From the NCBI GenBank assembly GCA_902786515.1, contig CADADA010000003.1, positions 62,001 to 126,000 on the forward strand: a stretch of 64,000 nucleotides of DNA. Reading direction: 5' to 3'. Below the pieces are notes generated by a model. It ran no database searches. It was not told where the DNA came from and was given only the letters and a program-made list of their open reading frames with translations. Positions 55,437 through 64,000 of this stretch are shown here, piece by piece (position 1 is the stretch's first letter; every line of letters starts with the position of its first letter). Both the position numbers and the translations under genes were made by a program. Source of the stretch: an uncultured Lachnospiraceae bacterium (GTDB lineage: Bacteria > Bacillota > Clostridia > Lachnospirales > Lachnospiraceae).

Positions 55437-55519
55437 TTGAAATTTCATGGAAAGTGGTTTAAAATTTAACCTAAGTGGTGGCGAGTGGTAACTTTGTGGA
55501 TACTTGTGGGACGAAGTGG
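55437..55519 (+). promoter_or_regulatory. dcw promoter with phased MraZ operator repeats
   Basis: TTGAAA (55437-55442) and TAAAAT (55460-55465) are 17 bp apart. GTGG occurs at 55454, 55475, 55485, 55496, 55506 and 55516, that is, five copies about 10 bp apart starting at the predicted transcription start and one copy in the promoter spacer. MraZ of other bacteria binds tandem G-rich TGGG(A)-type repeats at one-turn spacing to repress its own operon. Confidence 0.75.
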
Positions 55520-55547
55520 TGGAGTGATAGAGAGAAGGTGACCGGAC

Positions 55548-55979
55548 ATGTTCATGGGAGAATACAACCACACAATCGATGCTAAGGGCAGATTAATTAT
55601 CCCGGCTAAATTTAGAGAAGCATTGGGTGACAGCTTTGTTGTGACACGTGGTCTTGATGAATGTTTGTTTGTATTTCCTAATGAGGGATGGAAGGTCTTT
55701 GAAGAAAAACTCAGCAGTCTGCCGGTTGCCAACAAGAATGCCAGAAAGTTTGCCAGATTCTTTTTATCCGGAGCAGGAGAAGTTGAACTGGACAAGCAGG
55801 GAAGAATATTGATACCGAGTACGCTCAGAGAATACAGTGGCCTTGAAAAGGAAGTTGTACTTATCGGAGTTGCCAACAGGGTTGAGATATGGAGCAAGTC
55901 TAAGTGGGAAGAAGTTGCTGTTATGGATGATATGGACGAGATTGCAGAGAACATGGACGAGCTTGGTCTTAGTATTTAG
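55548..55979 (+). CDS. mraZ: Transcriptional regulator MraZ
   Basis: MraZ is the autorepressor and first gene of the division and cell-wall cluster. The 143-residue protein has two SpoVT/AbrB-like halves, each with the DXXXR signature: [17 protein letters not shown] (about residues 7-23) and [19 protein letters not shown] (about 80-98). It assembles as a ring in known structures. The operator repeats directly precede the gene. GAAGGTGA is the ribosome site. Confidence 0.97.
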   Translation: MFMGEYNHTIDAKGRLIIPAKFREALGDSFVVTRGLDECLFVFPNEGWKVFEEKLSSLPVANKNARKFARFFLSGAGEVELDKQGRILIPSTLREYSGLEKEVVLIGVANRVEIWSKSKWEEVAVMDDMDEIAENMDELGLSI

Positions 55980-55987
55980 GCACATAT

Positions 55988-56938
55988 ATGGAGATTGATA
56001 TGGAGTTTAATCATAAGTCAGTATTACTTGACGAGACAATTAAAGGATTGAATATCAGACCGGATGGAGTCTATGTGGATGGAACGCTTGGAGGTGGAGG
56101 TCACTCCTACCATATTCTGCAGGCACTTGGAGAGAAAGGAAGACTGATTGGTATTGATCAGGATGAAGATGCCATCAGGGCAGCCACAGAGAGACTGGCG
56201 GAATTTGGAGACAAGGTAACCATCGTCAGAGATAATTACTGCCATATAAAATCTGTTCTTGAAGATTTAGGTATTGACAGAGTGGATGGGATAATACTTG
56301 ATTTGGGAGTATCTTCCTATCAGTTAGACACCGGGGCGAGAGGCTTCAGTTATATGGAAGACGGACCACTTGATATGAGGATGGATAACAGACAGGAGAT
56401 TTCAGCAGAAGATATAGTAAACGAGTATGATGAGATGAGATTATACAGAATGATAAGGGATTATGGAGAAGATAAGTTTGCTAAGAATATTGCAAAGCAT
56501 ATTGTAAACGCAAGAAAAAAGAGCAGGATTACGACCACGCATCAGTTAAGTGAGATTATTAAAGCTGCTATTCCGATGAAAGTGCGGGCGAACAAGGGAC
56601 ATCCTGCAAAGAGAACATTTCAGGCGATAAGGATAGAACTAAATCGTGAATTGGATGTTTTGGAAAATTCCATTGATACAATGATTGACTATCTGAATGA
56701 AGATGGAAGACTTTGTATTATCACATTCCATTCACTTGAAGATAGAATTGTGAAAAACAGATTCAGAAAAAATGAGAATCCATGTGAGTGCCCGCCGGAC
56801 TTCCCGGTGTGTGTATGTGGTAAGCATTCAAAAGGAAGAGTTGTGACTAGAAAACCGATACTTCCTTCCGAGAGAGAGATTACAGATAACAGCAGAGCAA
56901 AAAGTGCAAAGTTAAGAATATTCGAAAGAGCAATATAG
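55988..56938 (+). CDS. rsmH: 16S rRNA m4C1402 methyltransferase RsmH (MraW)
   Basis: RsmH methylates N4 of C1402 in the decoding centre. The 316-residue protein has [29 protein letters not shown] (SAM motif), [57 protein letters not shown]. Either ATG 55988 (AGG 8 bases upstream) or ATG 56000 (GGAG 6 bases upstream) can be the start; the difference is four residues. Confidence 0.97.
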   Translation: MEIDMEFNHKSVLLDETIKGLNIRPDGVYVDGTLGGGGHSYHILQALGEKGRLIGIDQDEDAIRAATERLAEFGDKVTIVRDNYCHIKSVLEDLGIDRVDGIILDLGVSSYQLDTGARGFSYMEDGPLDMRMDNRQEISAEDIVNEYDEMRLYRMIRDYGEDKFAKNIAKHIVNARKKSRITTTHQLSEIIKAAIPMKVRANKGHPAKRTFQAIRIELNRELDVLENSIDTMIDYLNEDGRLCIITFHSLEDRIVKNRFRKNENPCECPPDFPVCVCGKHSKGRVVTRKPILPSEREITDNSRAKSAKLRIFERAI

Positions 56939-56967
56939 AATGACTGATTAGAAAGGATTGGAACAAG

Positions 56968-57423
56968 ATGGATAACAGGACTAAAAATATGTATGTGACG
57001 GGAAATACAGCCAGACAGCTGGAAGTCGTACCTGAGAGAAAAGCAGAACAGCCGAAGAAAGAGTTAAGTCACGCTGCGAGAAGAAACAGGGAGAAAGCTT
57101 CACAGATGAGTATAGGGTATGTTATATTCCTTTCTGTCGTTACGATAGTTGCCGTGTATGTGTGCGTCACATATTTAAAGCTGCATTCAGATATATCAGC
57201 GACAAGTTCTAATGTAACAAAACTAAAGAGTGAGATTAATGCTCTTCAGGTAGAGAATGACGCTCTTGACTATTCGATAAACAGTTATACGGATGTTGAT
57301 AATATTGTAAGAATAGCCACAGAGGAGCTGGGGATGGTACAGGCGTCAAAGTCTCAGGTATCATTTTATAAGAGCAGTGAAAGCGAATACATGAAGCAGT
57401 TTACAGACGTTCCTGAGAAATGA
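56968..57423 (+). CDS. ftsL: FtsL-like division protein
   Basis: The 151-residue protein has a basic N-terminal cytoplasmic tail, one transmembrane helix (about 49-69, YVIFLSVVTIVAVYVCVTYL) and an extracytoplasmic leucine-zipper-type coiled coil (about 72-115; VTKLKSEINALQVENDAL). It has the topology and position of FtsL, between rsmH and the first class B PBP. FtsL bridges DivIC/FtsB to the septal PBP. Sequence identity in this family is low, so the call rests mainly on topology and context. Confidence 0.85.
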   Translation: MDNRTKNMYVTGNTARQLEVVPERKAEQPKKELSHAARRNREKASQMSIGYVIFLSVVTIVAVYVCVTYLKLHSDISATSSNVTKLKSEINALQVENDALDYSINSYTDVDNIVRIATEELGMVQASKSQVSFYKSSESEYMKQFTDVPEK

Positions 57424-57431
57424 GGTTTCGT

Positions 57432-59468
57432 ATGAAGACAAAGATATTCAACAGAAAAATGAAGAAAAAACTGTTGGTTGCTTATATGCTGATTTTAATA
57501 GCTCTTTTATTTGTAGTAGGCCATATTATATACATCAGCCTTGCGAAAGGTGATGAATATGGTCTATTAGTTTTATCACAGCAGGATAGCAGATCAATTA
57601 CAATTCCGTATAAGCGCGGGGACATACTTGACAGAAACGGAAATGTCCTTGCAACCAGCACAAAAGTATATAATCTGATACTCGATCCCAAAGCAATGTT
57701 AGGAGATGAAAATGATGAGACATCGGTGGAAAATTTAAATGCGACATTAGATGCACTTGTAACATATTTTGGAGTGAACAGGGAAGAAGTATCTACACGT
57801 ATCCATGAAAAAAAGGATAGCAGGTATCTTGTATATACAAAACATCTGACACACGAGCAGGTAACGCCTTTTAAGGAAATGATGAGTGATGAGAATTCAA
57901 AGATAACAGGTGTATTCTTCGAAGACGAGTATGTAAGAAAGTATCCGTACTCAAATCTTGCGGCAACACTCATCGGTTACACAAACAGCGGAGACTCCGG
58001 TTCGTGGGGAATTGAAGAATATTATAATGATACATTAAACGGTACGGATGGAAGACAATTCAGCTACTTCAATTCTGAAAACACTATGGAGAATATCATA
58101 AAGGATGCAGAGGATGGCTGCAGCATTATATCAAGCATTGATATGAATGTGCAGAGTATCATAGAAAAGAAGATTGCAAGCTGGAATGAACAGTATCATC
58201 CGGTAAATGTTGCTGCAATTGTAGCTGATCCAAATACCGGTGAGATACTTGGAATGTCAAGTTCAAAGAATAATTACGATTTAAATAATCCGAGAGATCT
58301 GACACCTTTTTATACAGAAGAAGAATTGCAGCAGGTATTAGATAATGAATTGATGCGATATACTGAAGAGGAGCAGGCTGCTCTTACGGAAGATGACAAG
58401 CAGCTGATTATTTTAAACCGCGTCTGGAGAAATTACTGTATCAGTGATTCATATGAAGCGGGTTCGACGATAAAGCCTTTTACCGTAGCAGCAGGTTTAG
58501 AGGAAGGTGCTATTTCAAAAGACCAGACTTTTGTATGTGACGGTTCGGAAACGGTTGCAGACAGGCATATACCGTGCCATAAAAGAGCGGGTCATGGAGT
58601 AGTGTCAGTGACGCAGGCTATCATGCAGTCGTGTAATGATGCGTTAATGCAGATAGCATTTAAGATTGGCAAGGATTCTTTTTGTAAATATCAGTCACAA
58701 TTCGGATTTGGATTAAAGACCGGTATAGACCTTCCGGGTGAAGTCAGTTGTGCCAGCCTGATTTATACGGCGGATAACATGAGAGACATTGACCTTGCGA
58801 CTAACTCATTTGGACAGAACTTTAATGTTACCATGGTTCAGATGGTTGCAGGTTTTTCAGCATTGATTAACGGTGGAAACTATTATCAGCCTACTGTTGT
58901 GAGACAGATAGTTAATTCTGATGGCACAGTAGTTGAAAATATGGAAAAGAAGCTTGTTAAGAATGTGGTTACTCAGGATACAACGGATTTCTTAAGAAAT
59001 GCTCTTCATGAGACTGTAGTAGGAGGAACAGGAAAGACAGCGGCGGTAGCCGGATATGAAGTGGCAGGTAAGACAGGAACGGCACAGATTGCGGGGAAAA
59101 GAGATCAGGAAGCGTATATCCTGTCATTTATGGGATATGCTCCTTACGATAATCCAGAAGTAGTATGTTATGTGATTGTAGATGAACCCTCAGTTGAGGA
59201 TCGTTCGAGCAGTGCCTATGCGTCAAGACTTTTCAGTGAGATTATGACAGAAGTACTTCCTTATATGGGAGTTTATTCAGAAATAGAGACAATACCGGAG
59301 ACGACTCCTGCAGGTGAAGGAGAAAATGTTACTGATACTGATGGTGAGCCTGCTTCAGACGAAGGAGAAAATGTTACAGATACTGATGGTGAGCCTGCTT
59401 CAGACGAAGGAGTGCATGACGAATCATATGATGCACCGTATGATGGACCTTTGTATGGTGATGAATAG
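57432..59468 (+). CDS. Class B penicillin-binding protein (septal transpeptidase, FtsI/PBP2B-type)
   Basis: The 678-residue protein (from ATG 57432, with GAGG 6 bases upstream; ATG 57420 overlaps the ftsL stop) has one transmembrane helix (about 12-33), a pedestal domain, and the transpeptidase domain. Active-site motifs are S345-T-I-K348, S400-C-N402 and K547-T-G549. It makes septal peptidoglycan cross-links with FtsW. The C-terminal 60 residues are acidic and include two copies of a 15-residue repeat (GENVTDTDGEPASDE), from a 45-bp tandem duplication. No PASTA domain is present. A second class B PBP follows. Confidence 0.93.
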   Translation: MKTKIFNRKMKKKLLVAYMLILIALLFVVGHIIYISLAKGDEYGLLVLSQQDSRSITIPYKRGDILDRNGNVLATSTKVYNLILDPKAMLGDENDETSVENLNATLDALVTYFGVNREEVSTRIHEKKDSRYLVYTKHLTHEQVTPFKEMMSDENSKITGVFFEDEYVRKYPYSNLAATLIGYTNSGDSGSWGIEEYYNDTLNGTDGRQFSYFNSENTMENIIKDAEDGCSIISSIDMNVQSIIEKKIASWNEQYHPVNVAAIVADPNTGEILGMSSSKNNYDLNNPRDLTPFYTEEELQQVLDNELMRYTEEEQAALTEDDKQLIILNRVWRNYCISDSYEAGSTIKPFTVAAGLEEGAISKDQTFVCDGSETVADRHIPCHKRAGHGVVSVTQAIMQSCNDALMQIAFKIGKDSFCKYQSQFGFGLKTGIDLPGEVSCASLIYTADNMRDIDLATNSFGQNFNVTMVQMVAGFSALINGGNYYQPTVVRQIVNSDGTVVENMEKKLVKNVVTQDTTDFLRNALHETVVGGTGKTAAVAGYEVAGKTGTAQIAGKRDQEAYILSFMGYAPYDNPEVVCYVIVDEPSVEDRSSSAYASRLFSEIMTEVLPYMGVYSEIETIPETTPAGEGENVTDTDGEPASDEGENVTDTDGEPASDEGVHDESYDAPYDGPLYGDE

Positions 59469-59480
59469 ATAAATAAGTAT

Positions 59481-59529
59481 AACCTCACAAAAACCGGCAT
59501 ATATATATGATAATGGTTTTTGTGGGGTT
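59481..59529 (+). promoter_or_regulatory. Stem-loop covering the ribosome site of the second PBP
   Basis: AACCTCACAAAAACC (59481-59495) pairs with GGTTTTTGTGGGGTT (59515-59529) at 15 positions, with one T-G pair. The 3' arm contains the GGGG ribosome site for ATG 59535. Translation of this PBP may depend on the hairpin opening, or the hairpin may separate the two messages. Confidence 0.65.
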
Positions 59530-59534
59530 TGGTT

Positions 59535-61256
59535 ATGTTGACATTTAAAACATATAATCGTAAAAAAACGGTTGTTTATACAGGAATTATAATTGTGCTG
59601 CTTGCCTTTCTTATGGTCAGGCTTGTATATATAATGGTGTTTGAATCGGAATATCTTGGAAAAAAAGCTGATGAGATTCACGAAAGAGAACGCTATATAA
59701 AAGCAGCGAGAGGTGATATTACTGATATTAACGGTAATATTATAGCTACTAATAAAACTGTATGTACAATATCCGTTATCCATAGTCAGATAGATGACCC
59801 GGAAAAAGTGATTTCAGTACTGTCTGAAAAACTATCAATGGACCGGGATAAGATAAAGGAGCTGGTTGAAAAGGTAAGTGCAAGAGAAAAAATCAAGTCA
59901 AATTGTCCTAAGGAAATAGGAGATGAAATCAGGGAATATAACCTTTCCGGTGTAAAGGTTGACGAGGATTATAAAAGATATTATCCTTATGATGAGATGG
60001 CATCGAAGGTGTTAGGCTTTACAGGGGCAGATAATCAGGGAATCATCGGACTGGAAGTGCAATACGAAAAGTATTTAAAAGGAAAAGACGGATATATACT
60101 TACAGAAACTGATGCCGGTGGAATAGAACTTGAAAATGTAGCAGAGAAAAGGATTGAGTCTGTAAAAGGAAATACTTTAAGAACAAGCATTGACATAAAT
60201 ATACAGATGTATGCCCAGCAGGCGGCAGAAAAAGTTTATACAATGAAAAAAGCCAGGTATGTTTCCATTATTATGATGAATGTCAATAATGGAGAAATCA
60301 TGGCGATGACCAATGTGCCGGAATATAACCTTAACAGTCCTTATGAACTTACGGATGATTTAAAACAAAAAGGTGGAAAAGAGCAGGATATGCTCAACAA
60401 GATGTGGAGAAATCAGTGTATCAATGATACTTATGAGCCGGGGTCGACTTTTAAGGTGATTACAGCGACAGCCGGGTTAGAGACGGGAGCAGTGACATTA
60501 AATGATACATTTTCGTGTCCGGGATATAAAATAGTGGAGGACAGAAGAATTAGATGCCACAAGACCACAGGACATGGGAGCGAGACATTTGTTCAGGCTA
60601 CAATGAATTCGTGTAATCCTGTTTTTATTGAAGTAGGTCTTCGCATTGGTGTGGATAATTTTTATGAATATCTAAAAAAGCTTGGTATACTGTCTAAAAC
60701 AGGCGTGGATTTACCGGGAGAAGCATCTGCTATTATTCATAAGAAAGAAAATGTTGGTCAGGTGGAGCTTGCAACAATGTCGTTCGGACAGTCATTTCAG
60801 ATTACGCCTTTACAGCTTTTAAGGGCTGTAAGTGCGGTTATAAATGGAGGAAAACTCGTAACGCCGCATTTTGCTGTTTCCGCATCTGACTGCGAGGGAA
60901 AATCCGTTAAAGATTTTCAGTACAAGGAGATTTCCGGAGTGATAAAGGAAGAGACAGTAAATAATATGAGATATGTACTTGAAAAAGTGGTAAGTGAAGG
61001 AGGAGGCAAAAATGGAATTGTAGAAGGATACGATATAGGCGGTAAAACTGCAACATCACAGAAACTGCCAAGAAATTCAGGAAAGTATATTTCTTCGTTT
61101 ATAGGGTTTGCGCCTGCATCTGATCCGGAAGTTATTGCTATTTGCATAATAGATGAACCGGAAGGCGTTTATTACGGTGGAACAATCGCAGCTCCGGTGA
61201 TAAAAGAGTTATATGAAAATGTTCTGCCATATCTGAATATAGATAAAAGTGATTGA
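59535..61256 (+). CDS. Class B penicillin-binding protein, SpoVD-like
   Basis: The 573-residue protein (ATG 59535) has one transmembrane helix (about 13-35), a pedestal domain and a transpeptidase domain with S304-T-F-K307 and S359-C-N. The third motif reads K504-T-A506 (GGKTATSQ) instead of KTG. It ends shortly after the transpeptidase domain without PASTA repeats. Position before mraY/murD is that of SpoVD in Bacillus, where it builds spore cortex with SpoVE; a vegetative role is equally possible. A promoter for mraY overlaps its final codons. Confidence 0.92.
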   Translation: MLTFKTYNRKKTVVYTGIIIVLLAFLMVRLVYIMVFESEYLGKKADEIHERERYIKAARGDITDINGNIIATNKTVCTISVIHSQIDDPEKVISVLSEKLSMDRDKIKELVEKVSAREKIKSNCPKEIGDEIREYNLSGVKVDEDYKRYYPYDEMASKVLGFTGADNQGIIGLEVQYEKYLKGKDGYILTETDAGGIELENVAEKRIESVKGNTLRTSIDINIQMYAQQAAEKVYTMKKARYVSIIMMNVNNGEIMAMTNVPEYNLNSPYELTDDLKQKGGKEQDMLNKMWRNQCINDTYEPGSTFKVITATAGLETGAVTLNDTFSCPGYKIVEDRRIRCHKTTGHGSETFVQATMNSCNPVFIEVGLRIGVDNFYEYLKKLGILSKTGVDLPGEASAIIHKKENVGQVELATMSFGQSFQITPLQLLRAVSAVINGGKLVTPHFAVSASDCEGKSVKDFQYKEISGVIKEETVNNMRYVLEKVVSEGGGKNGIVEGYDIGGKTATSQKLPRNSGKYISSFIGFAPASDPEVIAICIIDEPEGVYYGGTIAAPVIKELYENVLPYLNIDKSD

Positions 61257-61281
61257 TAATTCATGTAAATAATATTATACT
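61253..61281 (+). promoter_or_regulatory. Predicted internal promoter for mraY
   Basis: TTGATA (61253-61258) and TATACT (61276-61281) are separated by 17 bp, overlapping the stop codon of the second PBP and 34 bp before the mraY start. Confidence 0.5.
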
Positions 61282-61314
61282 TTGTTTTATAAGAGATAAA
61301 AATTGGAGGAAGTT

Positions 61315-62283
61315 ATGGAAACTAAAATGATAATTTCAGTATTGGTGTCATTTGCTATCAGTGTCATATTATGTCCGGTAGTCATACCATTCTTAAAAAG
61401 ACTTAAGTTTGGACAATTTGTAAGAGAGGAAGGACCAAAAGAGCATTTAAAAAAGTCGGGTACGCCTACTATGGGAGGAATAATAATCCTTTCGAGTGTA
61501 GTTATTACATCGGTGTTGTTTGTATCGGAATATAAGAATATCATTCCGATATTATTTATGACTCTGGGTTTTGGTCTGATAGGATTTCTTGATGATTATA
61601 TCAAGGTTGTTATGAAACGTTCTTTAGGACTTAAGCCGTGGCAGAAGCTTGTTTTGCAGTTTATTATAACCGGAATATTTGCTTATTACTTATTAAATTA
61701 TACTGATGTGGGAACCGGTATGCTTATTCCTTTTACGGGAGGATTTGAGAATGGATTGTATCTGGAGATAGGAATACTATATATACCGATGCTGTTTTTT
61801 GCAGTACTTGGAACCGTCAACGGAGCGAATTTTACAGATGGTCTTGACGGTCTGGCTTCAGGTGTAACAGTAATAATTGCCGTATTTTTTACAGTGATAA
61901 GTATTGTCAGCGGAAGTGGAGTTGAGCCTATTACGGGTGCAGTGGCAGGAGCACTCTTAGGATTTTTATTATTTAACGTTTACCCTGCCAGAGTTTTTAT
62001 GGGCGATACGGGGTCGCTAGCTTTAGGCGGATTTGTGGCATCTACGGCTTATATGATGAATATGCCTATATTTATCCTGATTGTGGCATTTATTTATCTG
62101 GTAGAAGTTTTGTCAGTTATTATACAGGTAACATATTTTAAGGCAACAAAAGGTAAAAGAATTTTTAAGATGGCACCGATTCATCATCATTTTGAGTTGT
62201 GCGGATGGTCGGAGACAAGAGTTGTTACAGTATTTACTACGATTACAGCGATTTTGTGTTTGATAGCTTATTTGGCAATATAG
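61315..62283 (+). CDS. mraY: Phospho-MurNAc-pentapeptide translocase MraY
   Basis: MraY makes lipid I on the inner membrane face. I chose ATG 61315, five bases after GGAGGA; TTG 61303 overlaps that site. The 322-residue polytopic protein has KSGTPTMGG, the catalytic aspartates in FLDDYIKVV, NGANFTDGLDGLA, FMGDTGSLALGG and the APIHHHFEL loop. About ten transmembrane segments are seen. It lies 27 bp before murD. Confidence 0.97.
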   Translation: METKMIISVLVSFAISVILCPVVIPFLKRLKFGQFVREEGPKEHLKKSGTPTMGGIIILSSVVITSVLFVSEYKNIIPILFMTLGFGLIGFLDDYIKVVMKRSLGLKPWQKLVLQFIITGIFAYYLLNYTDVGTGMLIPFTGGFENGLYLEIGILYIPMLFFAVLGTVNGANFTDGLDGLASGVTVIIAVFFTVISIVSGSGVEPITGAVAGALLGFLLFNVYPARVFMGDTGSLALGGFVASTAYMMNMPIFILIVAFIYLVEVLSVIIQVTYFKATKGKRIFKMAPIHHHFELCGWSETRVVTVFTTITAILCLIAYLAI

Positions 62284-62310
62284 TCTGAAAAAGAAAGGTC
62301 GGTTAGTGTA

Positions 62311-63678
62311 ATGGAATTTACAAAAAGAGATTTTAAAGGTATGCAGGTCATGGTTGCAGGTTCCGGAATCAGCGGAATAGGCGCTGCAAAGATGTTAGAC
62401 AGATGTAATGCAAAGATTACTATCTACGATGGTAATGAGAATCTGAAAGAAGAAGATATAAAAGAGAAACTCGGGGGAATAGATGCTAAAATCGTAATAG
62501 GTGAACTTCAGGATGAAGTGATAGAAGAAAATGAGCTGGTTATTATCAGTCCGGGTATTCCTATTGATGCACCTTTTGTAGAGCGTATAAAAGAAAAAGG
62601 TGTTACCATATGGGGAGAAATTGAACTGGCATATAGAAACAGCTTAGGTAAGCTTGCCGCCATAACGGGAACCAATGGAAAGACCACGACGACTGCACTT
62701 GTCGGGAAAATTATGAAAAATACTTACAAGGATGTATATGTCGTTGGAAATATCGGAACATCTTATGCGGATGTTGCTGCTGACACTACTGCTGACAGTG
62801 TTACGGTTGCAGAAATTAGCAGTTTCCAGCTTGAATCGATAGAGGAGTTCAAGCCTGATGTTTCAGCGGTACTTAACATTACTCCTGACCATCTGAACAG
62901 ACATTATACTATGGAAAACTATGCTTCAGTGAAGCTTAAGATTGCACAAAACCAGCAGTCTGACGGAATATGTGTGCTTAACTATGATGATGTTATACTG
63001 AATCAGAGACATGGTGAGATTAATGCGAAAGTCATATTCTACAGCAGTAAAGCTGAGCTTGAAGAAGGTGTGTTCCTTAAAGAGGATGAAATCGTTATGC
63101 GGCTTGACGGAAAAGAGGAATGTATCTGCAAAACTGACGAAATGAAACTTGTAGGAATCCATAATGTTGAAAATGTAATGGCAGCAGTTGCCATATCATA
63201 TTATATGGGTGCGCCTGTTGAAGTTATTCGAAGCACAATCAAAGAATTTAAGGCGGTAGAGCATAGAATAGAGTACGTTCTTGAAAGAGACGGAGTGATT
63301 TATTACAACGATTCAAAGGGTACGAACACAGATGCTTCCATAAAGGCGATAGAGGCAATGACCAGACCGACGATACTGATAGCCGGAGGTTATGATAAGG
63401 GATGCGAGTTCGATGACTGGGTTATGAAACTGGAAGGAACCGTTAAAAGACTTATTTTAATCGGAGCGACTAAGGAAAAAATTGCTAAGACGGCAGAAAA
63501 GTATAATTATAGAAATATAATCATGGCTAAGGATTTGGAAGAAGCCGTAAAGATAGCTGAGCAGGAAACCGTGAAAGGCGATGCGGTTCTTTTGTCTCCG
63601 GCATGTGCAAGCTGGGATATGTTTAAGAGCTACGAAGAAAGAGGAAGGATGTTTAAAGAATTCGTCAGAAATCTTTAG
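62311..63678 (+). CDS. murD: UDP-MurNAc-L-Ala:D-Glu ligase MurD
   Basis: MurD adds D-glutamate to UDP-MurNAc-L-Ala. The 455-residue protein has the N-terminal UDP-binding fold (VAGSGISGIGAAKML), ATP loop ITGTNGKTTTTALVG, EISSFQLESI, NITPDHLNRHYTMENY and the C-terminal YYNDSKGTNTDASIKAIE block. Length is normal. It is followed by ftsW 11 bases downstream. Neither murF nor murE lies in this part of the cluster. Confidence 0.97.
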   Translation: MEFTKRDFKGMQVMVAGSGISGIGAAKMLDRCNAKITIYDGNENLKEEDIKEKLGGIDAKIVIGELQDEVIEENELVIISPGIPIDAPFVERIKEKGVTIWGEIELAYRNSLGKLAAITGTNGKTTTTALVGKIMKNTYKDVYVVGNIGTSYADVAADTTADSVTVAEISSFQLESIEEFKPDVSAVLNITPDHLNRHYTMENYASVKLKIAQNQQSDGICVLNYDDVILNQRHGEINAKVIFYSSKAELEEGVFLKEDEIVMRLDGKEECICKTDEMKLVGIHNVENVMAAVAISYYMGAPVEVIRSTIKEFKAVEHRIEYVLERDGVIYYNDSKGTNTDASIKAIEAMTRPTILIAGGYDKGCEFDDWVMKLEGTVKRLILIGATKEKIAKTAEKYNYRNIIMAKDLEEAVKIAEQETVKGDAVLLSPACASWDMFKSYEERGRMFKEFVRNL

Positions 63679-63689
63679 GGAGTGGTCAG

Positions 63690-64000
63690 GTGACAGAGAA
63701 TAGAAATAAAAAAAGAAATAAAAAGAAAACAGTCAGTTATTTTGACTATAATTTATTATTTATCATAATTTTTTTAATTGGCTTTGGTCTTGTAATGCTG
63801 TATAGTACCAGCTCGTATACGGCACAGATGAAATTTGGCAGTTCCACGTATTATCTGAAAAAACAGATTATAGCTTATATGCTGGGATTTGCAGCAATGT
63901 TTTTACTTATTTTTGTAGATTATCATGTATGGAAAAAATTTGCTCTGTGGATTTATATTGGTTCACTGCTTTCCGTGCTCGTCGTGCTTTCACCGCTTGG
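63690..64000 (+). CDS. ftsW: FtsW/SpoVE-type lipid II polymerase, partial
   Basis: An open frame starts with GTG 63690 behind GGGAG and runs off the right edge after 103 codons. The protein begins with a basic tail (MTENRNKKRNKKK) and then FDYNLLFIIIFLIGFGLVMLYSTSSYTA, the first helix and YSTSS motif of SEDS proteins, followed by YYLKKQIIAYMLGF and two more hydrophobic segments. SEDS proteins polymerise glycan strands with a partner class B PBP. FtsW, SpoVE and RodA cannot be fully separated from this part; position after murD fits FtsW or SpoVE. Confidence 0.9.
   Translation, partial: MTENRNKKRNKKKTVSYFDYNLLFIIIFLIGFGLVMLYSTSSYTAQMKFGSSTYYLKKQIIAYMLGFAAMFLLIFVDYHVWKKFALWIYIGSLLSVLVVLSPL

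Overview
The window is chromosomal DNA from an AT-rich, Gram-positive anaerobe, most likely a member of the Lachnospiraceae (Clostridia). The evidence is AGGAGG-type ribosome binding sites, frequent TTG/GTG starts, U-rich intrinsic terminators, the rimP-nusA-ylxR-ylxQ-infB-rbfA-nrnA-truB-ribF order, a PrkC/Stp/RsgA cluster, a dcw cluster opening with mraZ, and a eukaryote-type (HIS6-like) HisA. Family names come from motifs and protein resemblance read by eye; no database search was possible.

Layout. 1-2511: a DHH phosphoesterase fragment (minus strand) divergent from a FIST/HD-GYP cyclic-di-GMP phosphodiesterase gene. 2512-3906: 1.4 kb without protein genes. It holds a folded palindromic element (2534-2646), an exactly 53-bp-period tandem array of 11 hairpin units (2713-3295), a promoter, a class I cyclic-di-GMP riboswitch with its own terminator (3571-3672), and a long hairpin-rich leader. 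3907-7557: the riboswitch-led unit, a small secreted protein followed by two FtsX-type permeases and an ABC ATPase. 7600-7940: a compact type I toxin-antitoxin locus with a 28-residue holin-like toxin, a perfect LexA-type box over its promoter, and a convergent antisense RNA with its own promoter. These parts (2512-7940) are the accessory, most novel section.

7960-21150 is housekeeping: the nusA/infB translation operon, ribF, a secreted SH3/NlpC-P60 cell-wall hydrolase, rpsO, pnp with a large structured leader, and metY. 21261-22037 is a lone HIS6-type hisA. 22150-28124 is a maltodextrin operon (binding lipoprotein, two permeases, 4-alpha-glucanotransferase, LacI-family regulator) with a LacI-type operator at the start of the transcript. 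28151-31909 encodes two adjacent dynamin-like GTPases, followed by a TepA-like ClpP-family protease.

32713-53285 is a long co-directional run: uppP, ftsK/spoIIIE, fhs, dapF, murE, folD, priA, def, fmt, a YugP-like zinc peptidase, rsmB, rlmN, stp (PP2C), prkC, rsgA, rpe, thiN. It links one-carbon/formyl-Met metabolism (fhs, folD, fmt, def), DAP supply and its ligation (dapF, murE), and envelope signalling (stp/prkC). ychF lies on the minus strand, then an Lgt-like membrane protein. From 55437 to the right edge runs the dcw cluster: mraZ with phased GTGG operator repeats, rsmH, ftsL, two class B penicillin-binding proteins, mraY, murD and the start of ftsW/spoVE. No tRNA, rRNA, CRISPR array, transposase or prophage gene was seen.
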